Source: a bacterium (lineage in GTDB: Bacteria > UBA8248). Taken from it: DNA of 54,348 bases. The stretch spans positions 1 through 54,348 of the forward strand of contig JAVEPB010000071.1 of the NCBI GenBank assembly GCA_030922375.1. Reading direction: 5' to 3'. Each line of letters opens with the position of its first letter. The stretch's first letter is position 1. Shown here piece after piece: positions 15,594 to 23,566 of the stretch. The translations under genes and the position numbers were made by a program. Below the pieces are notes generated by a model that was not told the origin of the DNA, ran no database searches, and saw nothing but the letters and a program-made list of their open reading frames with translations.

Positions 15594-16274
15594 TCAGTCG
15601 TAGAATTTGGGGACGGTCAGATAGCCTTCCCGGGGAAGCTCGGCCTGAATCGTCAACTCCATCAGCCCCTTGAGCCGCTGTATGGTGCGAAGGTGGGCCA
15701 GTGTTTCCCAGTAAATTTGCCGGAGGACCGCGATCAGCTCCATCGGGAAATGGCCGGGCCGGGCCGGGTCTTCGTGCACCCCGTAGGGGTGGAGTTTCGC
15801 GAGCATTCGCCAGAAGTCGATGGGCCGCTCGGGGGAATCCTCCCGCCAGGCCTCGGTGTCCACCAGCCGCACGCATTTGAGCGCCCGGAGCGACTCGGGC
15901 GTCTCGCGGGCGAGAATCTCCAGGCAAAAATCGAACATCATTCGCATATGAACGATCAGCGACTCACGGTCCGGGCAGATTTCGGGGGGCACATGCCGGC
16001 CGGTTCCCGCCTGGATGGTCTCCATGTCCACCTCCGGCAGGCGGTATCCTTCACTCTCCAGCCCCTCGCGAAAAATGCCGTGCAGCCATCGGCAGGGAAC
16101 GCAGGCCATGTGGCGAAGCTGAACCTCGGCCGACCACCGGGCCCAGACGGGCTCGTCGCGGTTGAAGATCATCTGCTCGCCGGAAAGATCGCCAACTTCT
16201 CTTGCGACCAAATCCGCCGCGCCCGAAAGGCGCTGACTCAGGTGCTCGGCTTCTTGCCGTACGTCTTCGGTCAT
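15594..16274 (-). CDS. DinB-like four-helix protein (copy 1 of 3)
   Basis: This is a 226-residue, helix-rich protein. The start at 16274 (MTEDVRQEAEHL) is preferred; an upstream extension has disordered, Arg/Pro-rich composition. It shares with two other genes in the window (19014 and 27326) the pattern of a hydrophobic W followed by LRH or VSH in the first third, and a closing block of the type LAHLRTIQRLKGL before a Pro/Tyr-rich tail. DinB/YfiT proteins are metal-binding four-helix bundles, several of which are bacillithiol- or mycothiol-dependent transferases; the substrate is unknown here. It is situated between an SDR and the flippase-like gene. Confidence 0.65.
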   Translation of the reverse strand: MTEDVRQEAEHLSQRLSGAADLVAREVGDLSGEQMIFNRDEPVWARWSAEVQLRHMACVPCRWLHGIFREGLESEGYRLPEVDMETIQAGTGRHVPPEICPDRESLIVHMRMMFDFCLEILARETPESLRALKCVRLVDTEAWREDSPERPIDFWRMLAKLHPYGVHEDPARPGHFPMELIAVLRQIYWETLAHLRTIQRLKGLMELTIQAELPREGYLTVPKFYD

Positions 16275-16359
16275 GGGAGGGAGAGCTCCTGGTCCGGCCG
16301 GGCGCGATATGTGACGCCCCGGTTTTACACGAAATCCGATCCGGCCGCGAACGCCGGCT

Positions 16360-17064
16360 CTACCAATCAAACGGCTTGCGGTCGAAGAAAAATCCGCCCG
16401 TGGGTCCGCCTGTGGGAAGAGTGGCGAGCCAGGCCGGGGTGTCGGCCCCCTCTTCGGCCGATCGGGCGGCGCTCGGTCCACCCATGTCGGTAAGGCAGTG
16501 GCCCGGGTGGGCCGCGTTGACCAGGATGCCCGAGTCTTTGAGCTCGTCGGCGAGAATGCCCGTCAGGGCGTTCAGCGCGGTTTTGGTGATCCGGTAGGCC
16601 GGGGAGCCCCCTTTCATTTTGGCGAGCGAGGCCATCGCGCTCGATACGTTCACGATCCGGCCCGCTTCGCTCTTTTTAAGAAGGGGGATGAATCTCTGGC
16701 AGAGGGCCAGCGGGCCATACAGGTTGGCTTCCATCATTTCGCGGAGGGTGTCGAGGGAAATATTCTCTCCCCAGGTTCCCTGATCGATACGGATGGCGGC
16801 GTTATTCACGAGGATGTCCAGCCGGCCGAATTCCTTTTCGACGAATCCGCCGAGCCGCTCGATGCTCTCGGCAGAGGTCACGTCCAGCGGGTAAAAAAGG
16901 GTCTCGGCGCCCTCTTCCATGAGCGCGTCGCGCGCGGCCAGGCCCCGGCCCTCGTCGCGGGCGGCCAAAACGACGCGCGCGCCTCCCAGCGCCAGCTGGC
17001 GGCAAATCTCGCGGCCGATCCCTTTGTTTCCTCCGGTCACAACCGCTGTTCGTGAATCTGGCAT
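16360..17064 (-). CDS. Short-chain dehydrogenase/reductase, carbonyl reductase-like (copy 1)
   Basis: This is a 234-residue classical SDR. The cofactor motif TGGNKGIGRE is at the N-terminus, NNAA follows strand 4 (LVNNAAI), and the catalytic Ser and Tyr-x-x-x-Lys (SSAMASL..., then YRITK) are present. The C-terminus GGFFFDRKPFDW resembles carbonyl reductase 1-like proteins. NADPH-dependent reduction of a carbonyl is the likely reaction; the substrate is unknown. It is closely related to the SDR at 17481, with a TfoX-domain gene between, which suggests duplication. The 86-bp spacer to the upstream TfoX gene holds a small GC hairpin without a T-run. Confidence 0.9.
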   Translation of the reverse strand: MPDSRTAVVTGGNKGIGREICRQLALGGARVVLAARDEGRGLAARDALMEEGAETLFYPLDVTSAESIERLGGFVEKEFGRLDILVNNAAIRIDQGTWGENISLDTLREMMEANLYGPLALCQRFIPLLKKSEAGRIVNVSSAMASLAKMKGGSPAYRITKTALNALTGILADELKDSGILVNAAHPGHCLTDMGGPSAARSAEEGADTPAWLATLPTGGPTGGFFFDRKPFDW

Positions 17065-17150
17065 TCGGCATCTCCTGTGGTTGATGGCTGTGGTTAATGG
17101 CGATGACTATGGCGTCGGGTTCTCTTGCGCCCTCGGGCGCGGAGTTTTTC

Positions 17151-17477
17151 TCATTCGAGCCCCGCCGCCTCCTGGCAGGCAATAGCCTCGAGCGCCCATT
17201 CGGTCAAAGCCTCGCTGTCCTCGATGACATCGACGGGAACCTCAAATAGCGTCTTGAGCGTCACCTTCGGCCGCGGGCGGAACGGGCCCATCCCCTCCGC
17301 CTCGTACCGGGCGCGGCTTTCGTCGCTGGTCTTGAAATAAAGGCGCTCCTTGAAAACGATTCCGAAGAAGACGCCGGCCCGGCCGATGTGCCAGCCGCCG
17401 AACATCCGCCGGGTGGTGATCCCGTCCAGGCCGCCCAATTGATCCACCACGAACGAGAGCAGATTATCCTCTTCCAT
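17151..17477 (-). CDS. TfoX N-terminal-domain protein
   Basis: This is a 108-residue single-domain protein. The motif TTRRMFGGWHIGRAGVFFGIV and the following LYFKTSDESRARYEAEGMGPF are typical of the TfoX N-terminal domain, which in gamma-proteobacteria is part of a competence regulator but is widespread as a stand-alone domain of unknown role. There is no DNA-binding helix-turn-helix. It starts 3 bp after the stop of the upstream SDR gene, so translational coupling is likely. Its exact role with the two SDRs is unknown. Confidence 0.88.
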   Translation of the reverse strand: MEEDNLLSFVVDQLGGLDGITTRRMFGGWHIGRAGVFFGIVFKERLYFKTSDESRARYEAEGMGPFRPRPKVTLKTLFEVPVDVIEDSEALTEWALEAIACQEAAGLE

Positions 17478-17480
17478 CTC

Positions 17481-18188
17481 TCACCAGGGATGCGGCTTGC
17501 GGTCCTGGAAAAACCCTTTGTTCGGTCCGCCCTTGTCCTGGAGGGCGAGCCAGACCGGGGTGTCGGCGCCCTCTTCCAGGGATTTGGACGCTCCGGCGCC
17601 GCCCATGTCGGAGCGCACCCAGCCGGGGCACGCGGCGTTCACCGTGACGCTCGTTCCCCGGAGGTCCTCGGCCATGATCTGGGTCAGCGCGTTCAGCGCG
17701 GCCTTCGACATCCGGTAGGCGGCGCATCCGCCGCCGGTCATCTCGGCCATGGAACCGAACCAGCTCGAGACGTTGACGATCCGCCCGGCGGGGCTTTTCT
17801 TGAGAAGCGGAATGAGGGCCTGGCTCACCCTGAGCGGGCCGTACAGGTTCGTGTCCATCATGTTGGTCAGGGTGTCCAGGTCCAGCGTCAGCGAGGTCAG
17901 CGAGCGGTCGGTCAAAATCGCGGCGTTGTTGATGAGAATGTCGAGCCGGCCGAATTCCTCGGCAAGATATAGACCCAACCGGCGGGCGGACTCACTGTCG
18001 GTGATGTCGAGCTGATGAAAGCGCACGTCGAGACCCCCGCTCCGGAGCTTCTCGGCGGTCGCGCGCCCCCGGCCTTCGTCCCGGGCGGTCAGGACGACCC
18101 GGACGCCCGCCTCCGCCAGAAGGCGGCAGGCGCCGTGGCCCACTCCCTTGTTTCCGCCCGTCACCACGGCGATTTTTTTATCCGCCAT
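17481..18188 (-). CDS. Short-chain dehydrogenase/reductase, carbonyl reductase-like (copy 2)
   Basis: This is a 235-residue SDR, with start ATG 18188 behind GAGAGGGG. The cofactor motif TGGNKGVGHG, LINNAAIL, the catalytic Ser in VSSWFG and YRMSK are present. The C-terminus NKGFFQDRKPHPW parallels the paralog at 16360. It is the first gene of a leftward run of five. It is divergent from the HAD hydrolase gene across a 100-bp spacer. It is probably an NADPH-dependent carbonyl reductase; the natural substrate is unknown. Confidence 0.9.
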   Translation of the reverse strand: MADKKIAVVTGGNKGVGHGACRLLAEAGVRVVLTARDEGRGRATAEKLRSGGLDVRFHQLDITDSESARRLGLYLAEEFGRLDILINNAAILTDRSLTSLTLDLDTLTNMMDTNLYGPLRVSQALIPLLKKSPAGRIVNVSSWFGSMAEMTGGGCAAYRMSKAALNALTQIMAEDLRGTSVTVNAACPGWVRSDMGGAGASKSLEEGADTPVWLALQDKGGPNKGFFQDRKPHPW

Positions 18189-18288
18189 TCCGCCCCTCTC
18201 CGGGAAGCATTTCGCACGTATTTGCCCCCATGATATATCAAGTCGGAAGAAGCTGTCGCTTCGTCCGTTTCCTCTATTGTGAGCGATC

Positions 18289-19017
18289 ATGACCGCGAAG
18301 GTTCACCTGTTTCTGTTCGACATCGACGGCACTCTTTTGCTCTCCGGCGGCGCGGGCCGCCGGGCGCTGGACGAGTCCTTCGAGGCGCTCTACGGCATCG
18401 CCGGAGCGATGGGCCCGGCGAGCCCGCACGGCAAGACCGACTGGCTGATTTGCCAGGAGATGTTCCGGACCCACCTGGGCCGGGAAGGCAGCGAGGAGGA
18501 ATATGGCCGATTACTGGACCGCTACGTCGAGGCGCTGACTCCGGCGGTGGCCGAATCAGAGAGCTTCCGCCTCATGCCCGGCGTTCCCGGCCTGTTGAAG
18601 GCGCTCGCGGGCCGGGACGATGTGATGCTCGGCCTGGGGACCGGCAACATCGAGGCGGGGGCGCGAATCAAGCTAGGCCGGGCCGATCTGAACCGGTATT
18701 TTCCCTTCGGGGGTTTCGGCTGCGACGGGGCCGATCGAACCAGCCTGATCGAGGAAGGTTTCAGGCGCGGTGAAGCGCGGGCCGGGAGCGAGCATCCCGG
18801 GTCCGAAGTCATCCGCTGGGTGGTCGGGGACACCTGGCGGGACGTCAAGGCGGCCCGCGACTGCGGGGCGAGGGCTGCCGCCGTCGCCACCGGCGGGGAC
18901 ACCCTCGAGGCGCTCGCGGAGACCGGGCCGGATTACCTGTTCGCGGATTTCTCGGAGAAAGGCCGGTTTTTATCCATGCTGAACGAGAGCGGGCCACCCG
19001 GAGAGATTGTCCAGTGA
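18289..19017 (+). CDS. HAD-superfamily hydrolase (phosphoglycolate phosphatase-like)
   Basis: This is a 242-residue HAD hydrolase. Motif I is DIDGT (nucleophile Asp and general-acid Asp) and motif III/IV is GDTWRDVKAARDCGARAAAVATGG. The helical cap between them (residues about 15-90) is of the C1 type found in phosphoglycolate phosphatase-like enzymes. It probably removes phosphate from a small metabolite; the substrate is not readable. No strong ribosome site precedes ATG 18289. Its stop overlaps the start of the next gene by 4 bp (GTGA), so the two are translationally coupled. Confidence 0.9.
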   Translation: MTAKVHLFLFDIDGTLLLSGGAGRRALDESFEALYGIAGAMGPASPHGKTDWLICQEMFRTHLGREGSEEEYGRLLDRYVEALTPAVAESESFRLMPGVPGLLKALAGRDDVMLGLGTGNIEAGARIKLGRADLNRYFPFGGFGCDGADRTSLIEEGFRRGEARAGSEHPGSEVIRWVVGDTWRDVKAARDCGARAAAVATGGDTLEALAETGPDYLFADFSEKGRFLSMLNESGPPGEIVQ

Positions 19018-19688
19018 CCGCCTATCCCCAATCCGCCGCCGAGTGCGCCGAGGTTTTCCGGATGTTTCCCGAATGGACGCGGGACGAGATCGCTGATCTC
19101 TCGGACGAGCAGCTCGGGCGCACCGGACCCGAAAAATGGGCCGAGTGGTCCCCGCTCAGGCAGCTCAGCCATGTCTCCTACATCACGACGCGCTGGTACA
19201 TGGTGCTCTTCGGGGCCGCCGCGCTTTCCTGGCGTCCGGTGGACATGAGCCAGTTCGGCACTTTCATCAACTCCCCGGAGGATGATCGCCGTTTTTCGGC
19301 GAGCCGTTATGGTGATCCGGAGTGGTTGCTCGAGAGGCTCGGCGAAGCCTGCGTCGCGGCGGCGGAGCGGCTGGACGGTGAGGCCGGGAGCCCGGAGGAC
19401 GGAGAGGTTTTACTGTTCGTTTTCGGGCGGGACGCCGACATCGGAGCGACCGATGAAAAGACGCTGGCCCTGTGGGGGCGAAATGTGGAATGTCATCCCG
19501 ACGGAGCCACCTTCGACGCAGCGCGGGGCGAGATTCGTCTCGCCCTGCTCGCCACGCTCCGGCACCTGATCTGGGACAACCTGATCCACCTGCGCTCCAT
19601 CCGGATGCACCGCAAGGCGATGGGGCTTGCGCCCGCTCACCCCGAGACGCCGGCGGGGGGATATGCGCCCGCTTATCCGGTCCGGTGA
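19014..19688 (+). CDS. DinB-like four-helix protein (copy 2 of 3)
   Basis: This is a 224-residue helix-rich protein starting at a GTG that overlaps the HAD gene stop. The block WSPLRQLSHVSYITTRWYM and the terminal LIWDNLIHLRSIRMHRKAMG match the other two DinB-like genes of the window. A histidine in LSH and another near IHLRSIRMH could be metal ligands, as in DinB bundles. The protein is acidic and soluble. Coupling to a HAD phosphatase gives no clear functional hint. Confidence 0.65.
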   Translation: MTAYPQSAAECAEVFRMFPEWTRDEIADLSDEQLGRTGPEKWAEWSPLRQLSHVSYITTRWYMVLFGAAALSWRPVDMSQFGTFINSPEDDRRFSASRYGDPEWLLERLGEACVAAAERLDGEAGSPEDGEVLLFVFGRDADIGATDEKTLALWGRNVECHPDGATFDAARGEIRLALLATLRHLIWDNLIHLRSIRMHRKAMGLAPAHPETPAGGYAPAYPVR

Positions 19689-19698
19689 GGTCCTTGCC

Positions 19699-20226
19699 GT
19701 GACGGGTTCTTTTGTCCCGCGGAATAATTCCTTTTTCTGGATTTTTGCTGCGATCTTCGTGGGATTGACGGCCTTTTTTTTGTTCTGGGCCCAGTCTCTT
19801 TTTCTGGGCGGCGGAGGCGCGCAGTCCCAGCTCCGCGCGCGCGCCGCTCTCCTCCGCGCCGCGCCGCCCGGAGCCGCCGCCGCCGAGGTCGGGCGGTTGG
19901 TCAAGTCCTTCCTCGACGCCTCGAAGCACGCGAGCCGGGTCGAGGTGACGGTTGAAGAAGCTTCGCCCGGCCGGCTGGCGTTCACCTTGACTGTTCCTTG
20001 GGCGGTGAGCAGCGGGAAAATCCACCGCCGCCGGGGCGAGACGACCGCGCGCCTCGCGGCCAGCTTGCTCAAAAGCGCCGGTGTGGCACAGACGGGCGTT
20101 GAGGTGAGGGTGCGCAGAATGCGGAAATCGGCCGGAGGGAGCGAACCGGCCGGCCGCGCAGCCTATTATCCGGTCTCGGAAAAGGTGACCTGGCGGGTTC
20201 CGGGCGATTCCTCGGCGGGTGACTGA
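19699..20226 (+). CDS. Membrane-anchored hypothetical protein
   Basis: This is about 175 residues, with one transmembrane segment (about residues 11-30, FFWIFAAIFVGLTAFFLFW) right after a short N-terminus, then a soluble Ala/Arg-rich domain with a beta pattern (RVEVTVEEASPGRLAFTLTVP). GTG 19699 is preferred for its GAGG about 8 nt upstream and lack of overlap; ATG 19663 is an alternative. I do not recognise the family. It is likely anchored with the domain outside the cytoplasm. It follows the DinB-like gene by 10 bp and ends at a shared terminator. Confidence 0.6.
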   Translation: MTGSFVPRNNSFFWIFAAIFVGLTAFFLFWAQSLFLGGGGAQSQLRARAALLRAAPPGAAAAEVGRLVKSFLDASKHASRVEVTVEEASPGRLAFTLTVPWAVSSGKIHRRRGETTARLAASLLKSAGVAQTGVEVRVRRMRKSAGGSEPAGRAAYYPVSEKVTWRVPGDSSAGD

Positions 20227-20241
20227 CCGGCGGGTAAATAA

Positions 20242-20269
20242 AAACGGCGGCCATCTCTGGCCGCCGTTT
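20242..20269. terminator. Bidirectional terminator between convergent genes
   Basis: A 12-bp perfect stem (AAACGGCGGCCA, loop TCTC) is followed on the minus strand by TTTTTATTTA. It ends the cold-shock gene transcript and probably the rightward one too. Confidence 0.88.
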
Positions 20270-20297
20270 AGGGTTCATAGTCGAATTAACGTTAGGC

Positions 20298-20501
20298 TTA
20301 CTCAGCTTTTACGACATTCGACGCCTGAAGCCCTTTCGGGCCTTCAGTGATTTCGAATGTCACCGCTTGCCCTTCTTCGAGGGTTTTGAAGCCTTCCCCA
20401 CCGATAGCGGAAAAATGGACAAATACATCATCGCCATCTTCCTGAGAAATAAATCCGAAGCCCTTCGAGTCGTTAAACCACTTAACTGTGCCTTGTGCCA
20501 C
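20298..20501 (-). CDS. cspA: Cold-shock protein
   Basis: This is a 67-residue single cold-shock domain. RNP1 is KGFGFI and RNP2 is DVFVHF, both complete; the N-terminus [11 protein letters not shown] and length are typical of CspA-like RNA chaperones that bind single-stranded nucleic acid in the cytoplasm. It stands alone on its strand with its own promoter, long leader and terminator. The paralog letter cannot be assigned from sequence. Confidence 0.97.
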   Translation of the reverse strand: MAQGTVKWFNDSKGFGFISQEDGDDVFVHFSAIGGEGFKTLEEGQAVTFEITEGPKGLQASNVVKAE

Positions 20502-20634
20502 CTTTGAATCTCCTGCAATGTAACCAGCGGCTTAGCCGGGCGTCCCTGTGACGGCGGAGCTGGGCCGCTAAAAAAACTGAACCACGCCTATCGTGGAAGT
20601 CTTAAATATACTACGGAAACCATTTTATGTGCAA
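20502..20634 (-). promoter_or_regulatory. Promoter and long structured leader of the cold-shock gene
   Basis: On the minus strand a -10 TATATT (20605-20610) lies 18 bp after a weak -35 TTGCAC (20629-20634). The predicted start near 20598 gives a leader of about 97 nt. The leader opens with a hairpin CCACG/CGTGG (20582-20595) and contains a longer-range pair AGCGGC/GCCGCT (20526-20531 with 20564-20569). Long, foldable leaders are typical of temperature-controlled csp mRNAs. Confidence 0.5.
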
Positions 20635-20720
20635 GATACTAAAAAACCCAATTTAGTCTGAAAATAACTCCCCGGTTAGGTGAGGGGGCGCGTATTCAAC
20701 CCCGACTTAGGAGAAAAAGC

Positions 20721-21605
20721 ATGCCGGTAAAGACTGTTGCCATCATGAGCCCCGGCGAAATGGGGCATGCCGTCGGGCGGGGACTGCTCGCGGGCGGCCT
20801 GAGCGTCATCACCTGTCTCGAGGGAAGGAGCGATTTGACCCGGAATTTAGCCGAACGGGCGGGGATCGTGGATACGCCGGCTCTCGGGGAAATGCTGGCC
20901 GAAGCCGATCTGGTTCTCTGCATCGGTCCGCCCGCCAAGGCGGCGGAGATGGCCTCGACTGTTGCCCGGGCGATGAGCGATTCGGGCAACGCCCCGCCCT
21001 ATGCCGACTGCAACGCCGTCTCCCCGGCCACCGCCCGGCGCATTGGCGATGATATCGCCCGGGCCGGCGCCGATTTCATCGACGGCGGAATTATCGGCCC
21101 TCCTCCCGGCAAAGGAGCCCCGCCGCGCTTTTACGTGAGCGGCGAACGAGCCTCCCTGATGAGCGAACTCGACGGGAAGGGCATCCGGGTGCGCCCCATC
21201 GGGGACGAGATTGGCCGCGCCTCGGGCCTCAAGATGTGCTTTGCATCGATGACCAAGGGAACGCTCGCGCTCCAGACGGCGGTGTTCACTGTGGCCGAGG
21301 CGCTCGGGCTGACCGGCGAGCTTCGCGACGAGCTTCTGGAGGGCCGGGAAGCGCTTTATAAACAAATCGAATCGGGCGCCCGGCGGCTGCCCTCCGTCTC
21401 GGCCCGCTATATCGGCGAGATGGAGGAGATTGCCGCCACCTACGAAGCTGCCGGCGTGACTCCGAAATTCCATCAAGGCGCTCTCGACATCTACCGCCTG
21501 CTCGCCTCGACCCCCCTGGCCAAGGAAACCTCCGAGACAATCGACCCGAACCGCACCCTGGAGGAGGCGGCGAAAGTTTTCGCCCGCCATTTGCCGATGA
21601 AATAA
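20721..21605 (+). CDS. NAD(P)-binding dehydrogenase, 6-phosphogluconate dehydrogenase-like with DUF1932-type C-terminus
   Basis: This is a 294-residue protein; the ribosome site TAGGAGA precedes ATG 20721. The N-terminal Rossmann motif is atypical (SPGEMGHAVGRGL rather than GxGxMG), but it is followed by NADP-type EGRS after strand 2 and the beta-hydroxyacid-dehydrogenase features DCNAVSP and FIDGGIIGPPP. The C-terminal half (LKMCFASMTKGTLALQTAVF) is helical and resembles DUF1932, which replaces the standard catalytic domain. It likely oxidises a beta-hydroxy acid; the substrate is unknown. It is a single gene with a 115-bp spacer to the next one. Confidence 0.8.
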   Translation: MPVKTVAIMSPGEMGHAVGRGLLAGGLSVITCLEGRSDLTRNLAERAGIVDTPALGEMLAEADLVLCIGPPAKAAEMASTVARAMSDSGNAPPYADCNAVSPATARRIGDDIARAGADFIDGGIIGPPPGKGAPPRFYVSGERASLMSELDGKGIRVRPIGDEIGRASGLKMCFASMTKGTLALQTAVFTVAEALGLTGELRDELLEGREALYKQIESGARRLPSVSARYIGEMEEIAATYEAAGVTPKFHQGALDIYRLLASTPLAKETSETIDPNRTLEEAAKVFARHLPMK

Positions 21606-21743
21606 TGCCCTGAAAGCCTGGCCGCAGGGTTGTTTGACAAAAAAGATTCGATAGTCCTGATTGTGTTATCTTCTCCGGGTGGGCCGCGCTTCTGGTCAAC
21701 GGAATGCACTGTCCGGCGATTCTAATTTTGGAGGGTTTTTGCC

Positions 21744-22451
21744 ATGCGTTACGAAAAGCCCGGCTGCGCTTACTGCCCGCCGGCCGTCAGGGCCTGCCGG
21801 GAGGGAGAGTCCGAGGAGCGGGGCCCCGGGTATTGTCCCTCTAAGGTCGATCAGGATGCCATCGATCTCTCCTGGAAAAAGTATGACGATCCGTTCATCT
21901 ATCGCGTTGCCCAGGAGTCGACCCGGGTGGAGAGCGAAGGCTATTGCCGTTGGACGCGGGTGGAGGAGATCTGCGCCTTCGCCAAAAAAATGGGGTTCAC
22001 CCGGATCGGCATCGCCACTTGTATCAGCTTCGTCGATCACGCCCAGACGCTGAGCGCCATACTCGAGAGCCACGGCTTCGAGGTGTATTCGGCGGCCTGC
22101 AAGAACGGGGGGGTTCCCAAAGAGAACATCGGTCTTACGGACGAGGAAAAAATTCGCCCCGGCCAACACGAATCGCTTTGCAATCCGATCTCCCAGGCGG
22201 AATTACTGAACCGAGCGGGCTGCGAGTTCAATATTGTCCTCGGCCTTTGCGTCGGGCACGACAGCCAGTTCTATCGCTTCTCGGAGGCGCTGGTCACCAC
22301 GCTGGTCGTCAAGGACCGTGTCCTGGCCCACAACCCCATCGGAGCGCTCAATCTCGCCGACTCTTATTACTCCCGCGTCTGGGGGCCGAAGCGCCCCGAG
22401 AAGGCGCCCACCCTCCCGGCCGAGGGGAGAAAGAAGACCGCGTCCGCCTGA
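21744..22451 (+). CDS. DUF1847 cysteine-rich protein
   Basis: This is a 235-residue protein of the DUF1847 family. The N-terminal CAYCPP...CREG and a later PGYCPSK form a metal- or Fe-S-type cysteine cluster. Conserved central features are EEICAFAKKMGFTRIGIATC and later LCNPISQAELLN with LGLCVGHDSQF. The family is thought to be metal-binding; its reaction is unknown. ATG 21744 has GGAGG upstream. The C-terminal tail (after VWGP) is Lys/Pro-rich. It ends 13 bp from the convergent Gfo/Idh/MocA gene. Confidence 0.85.
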   Translation: MRYEKPGCAYCPPAVRACREGESEERGPGYCPSKVDQDAIDLSWKKYDDPFIYRVAQESTRVESEGYCRWTRVEEICAFAKKMGFTRIGIATCISFVDHAQTLSAILESHGFEVYSAACKNGGVPKENIGLTDEEKIRPGQHESLCNPISQAELLNRAGCEFNIVLGLCVGHDSQFYRFSEALVTTLVVKDRVLAHNPIGALNLADSYYSRVWGPKRPEKAPTLPAEGRKKTASA

Positions 22452-22464
22452 GCCCGGTAGCGTC

Positions 22465-23463
22465 TCAGGCGCGAAAATCGGCGACTTCCGCCACCCGACC
22501 GCTGTTTGCGCTCTCGATTATGGCCTCCATCGCGGCCACCACTTCGAGCCCCTCGGCCCCGCCCGTCTCGGGCGCCGCTCCCTCCCGGATACAGCGGGCG
22601 AACTCGCGGAGCTGATCGGACAGCGCGTCACCGCCTTCGACCGGAATCTCCGAGCGGGCCTGCTCCTCTTTTTTCTGGAAGAAGAGCCTCGTTCCGTCCT
22701 CCTCGCTCCAGGCAGCGGCCTCGGTGCCAAAGGCGGCGGTCCGGATGGAAAGCGGGATGACCTGGGAGACGCCGATGTACCCCAGCGGGCCGCTCTCGAA
22801 CTCGAGCCCGATCGAGGTGATATCGTCGAGCCGTGTCGCGCCGAGCACTTTTTTGCTGAAGGCGATGACCCGCTTCACCGGGCCCGCGAGGTAGTGAAAG
22901 TTATCGACCATGTGGACGCCGCGGCCCGTCATCCCGCCCAGTGGCCATTCGGCCGGGTCGTTGTGCCAGCCGGCGGCGGGTTTTTGGCGGTTGGCGTTGA
23001 AGACATGGGCCTCGAGCTGGTGGAGCATCCCGAGCTCACCGGACTCGATCAACCGGCGAATTTTACGGGTGGCCTCAAGCCGGCGGCGGTGATGGCCGAT
23101 TTGAAGGACGACGCCGCCCGCCTCGGCGGCGGCGATGGCCCGCCCTCCTTCCTCCGCCGTCAGCGTGAGGGGCTTTTCGACGAAAAGATGTTTTCCGGCG
23201 CCGGCGGCCTGGTGGATGATTTCCGCGTGGGTGGAGTGCGGGGTGGAGACGACAACGCCCTCGACCGAATCGTCGCGCAGCATCTCTTCCAAACTCTCGG
23301 CCGGAGCGCAGCCGAATTTTTCGGCGAAAGCCCGCCGTGATTCTCCGGTCCGGGCGAAGCAGCGGAGGATTTCCGCCTCTCCGCCGCGCTCCGCCGCCCG
23401 GGCGAGCCGGGTTCCCCAGTTGCCGAGACCCACAAACGCCAGACGAACCTTTTCGTTGGTCAT
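22465..23463 (-). CDS. Gfo/Idh/MocA family oxidoreductase
   Basis: This is a 332-residue NAD(P)-dependent oxidoreductase. The Rossmann motif is VGLGNWGTRLARAA, and the signature EKPLTL (in HLFVEKPLTL) marks the catalytic lysine. The C-terminal sheet domain contains GRGVHMVDNFHYLAG with a histidine typical of the substrate pocket. These enzymes oxidise or reduce sugars, inositols or related polyols. ATG 23463 lies 103 bp from the divergent MFS gene, a possible transporter partner. Confidence 0.92.
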   Translation of the reverse strand: MTNEKVRLAFVGLGNWGTRLARAAERGGEAEILRCFARTGESRRAFAEKFGCAPAESLEEMLRDDSVEGVVVSTPHSTHAEIIHQAAGAGKHLFVEKPLTLTAEEGGRAIAAAEAGGVVLQIGHHRRRLEATRKIRRLIESGELGMLHQLEAHVFNANRQKPAAGWHNDPAEWPLGGMTGRGVHMVDNFHYLAGPVKRVIAFSKKVLGATRLDDITSIGLEFESGPLGYIGVSQVIPLSIRTAAFGTEAAAWSEEDGTRLFFQKKEEQARSEIPVEGGDALSDQLREFARCIREGAAPETGGAEGLEVVAAMEAIIESANSGRVAEVADFRA

Positions 23464-23566
23464 AGACCCTCTCCTGCCTCCGTCCTCCGGAAGCCCCGTG
23501 TTACACTCTTCATCCTGAATCGGATTAACTTACTTTCCCGAGACGTTTCCTGACAAGCGCGGCCAT

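Noticed and set aside
17100-17150. GC hairpin GCGCCC-TC-GGGCGC followed by TTTTT as a terminator
   Set aside because: The T-run lies on the plus strand whereas genes on both sides run on the minus strand; the 2-nt loop is too tight.
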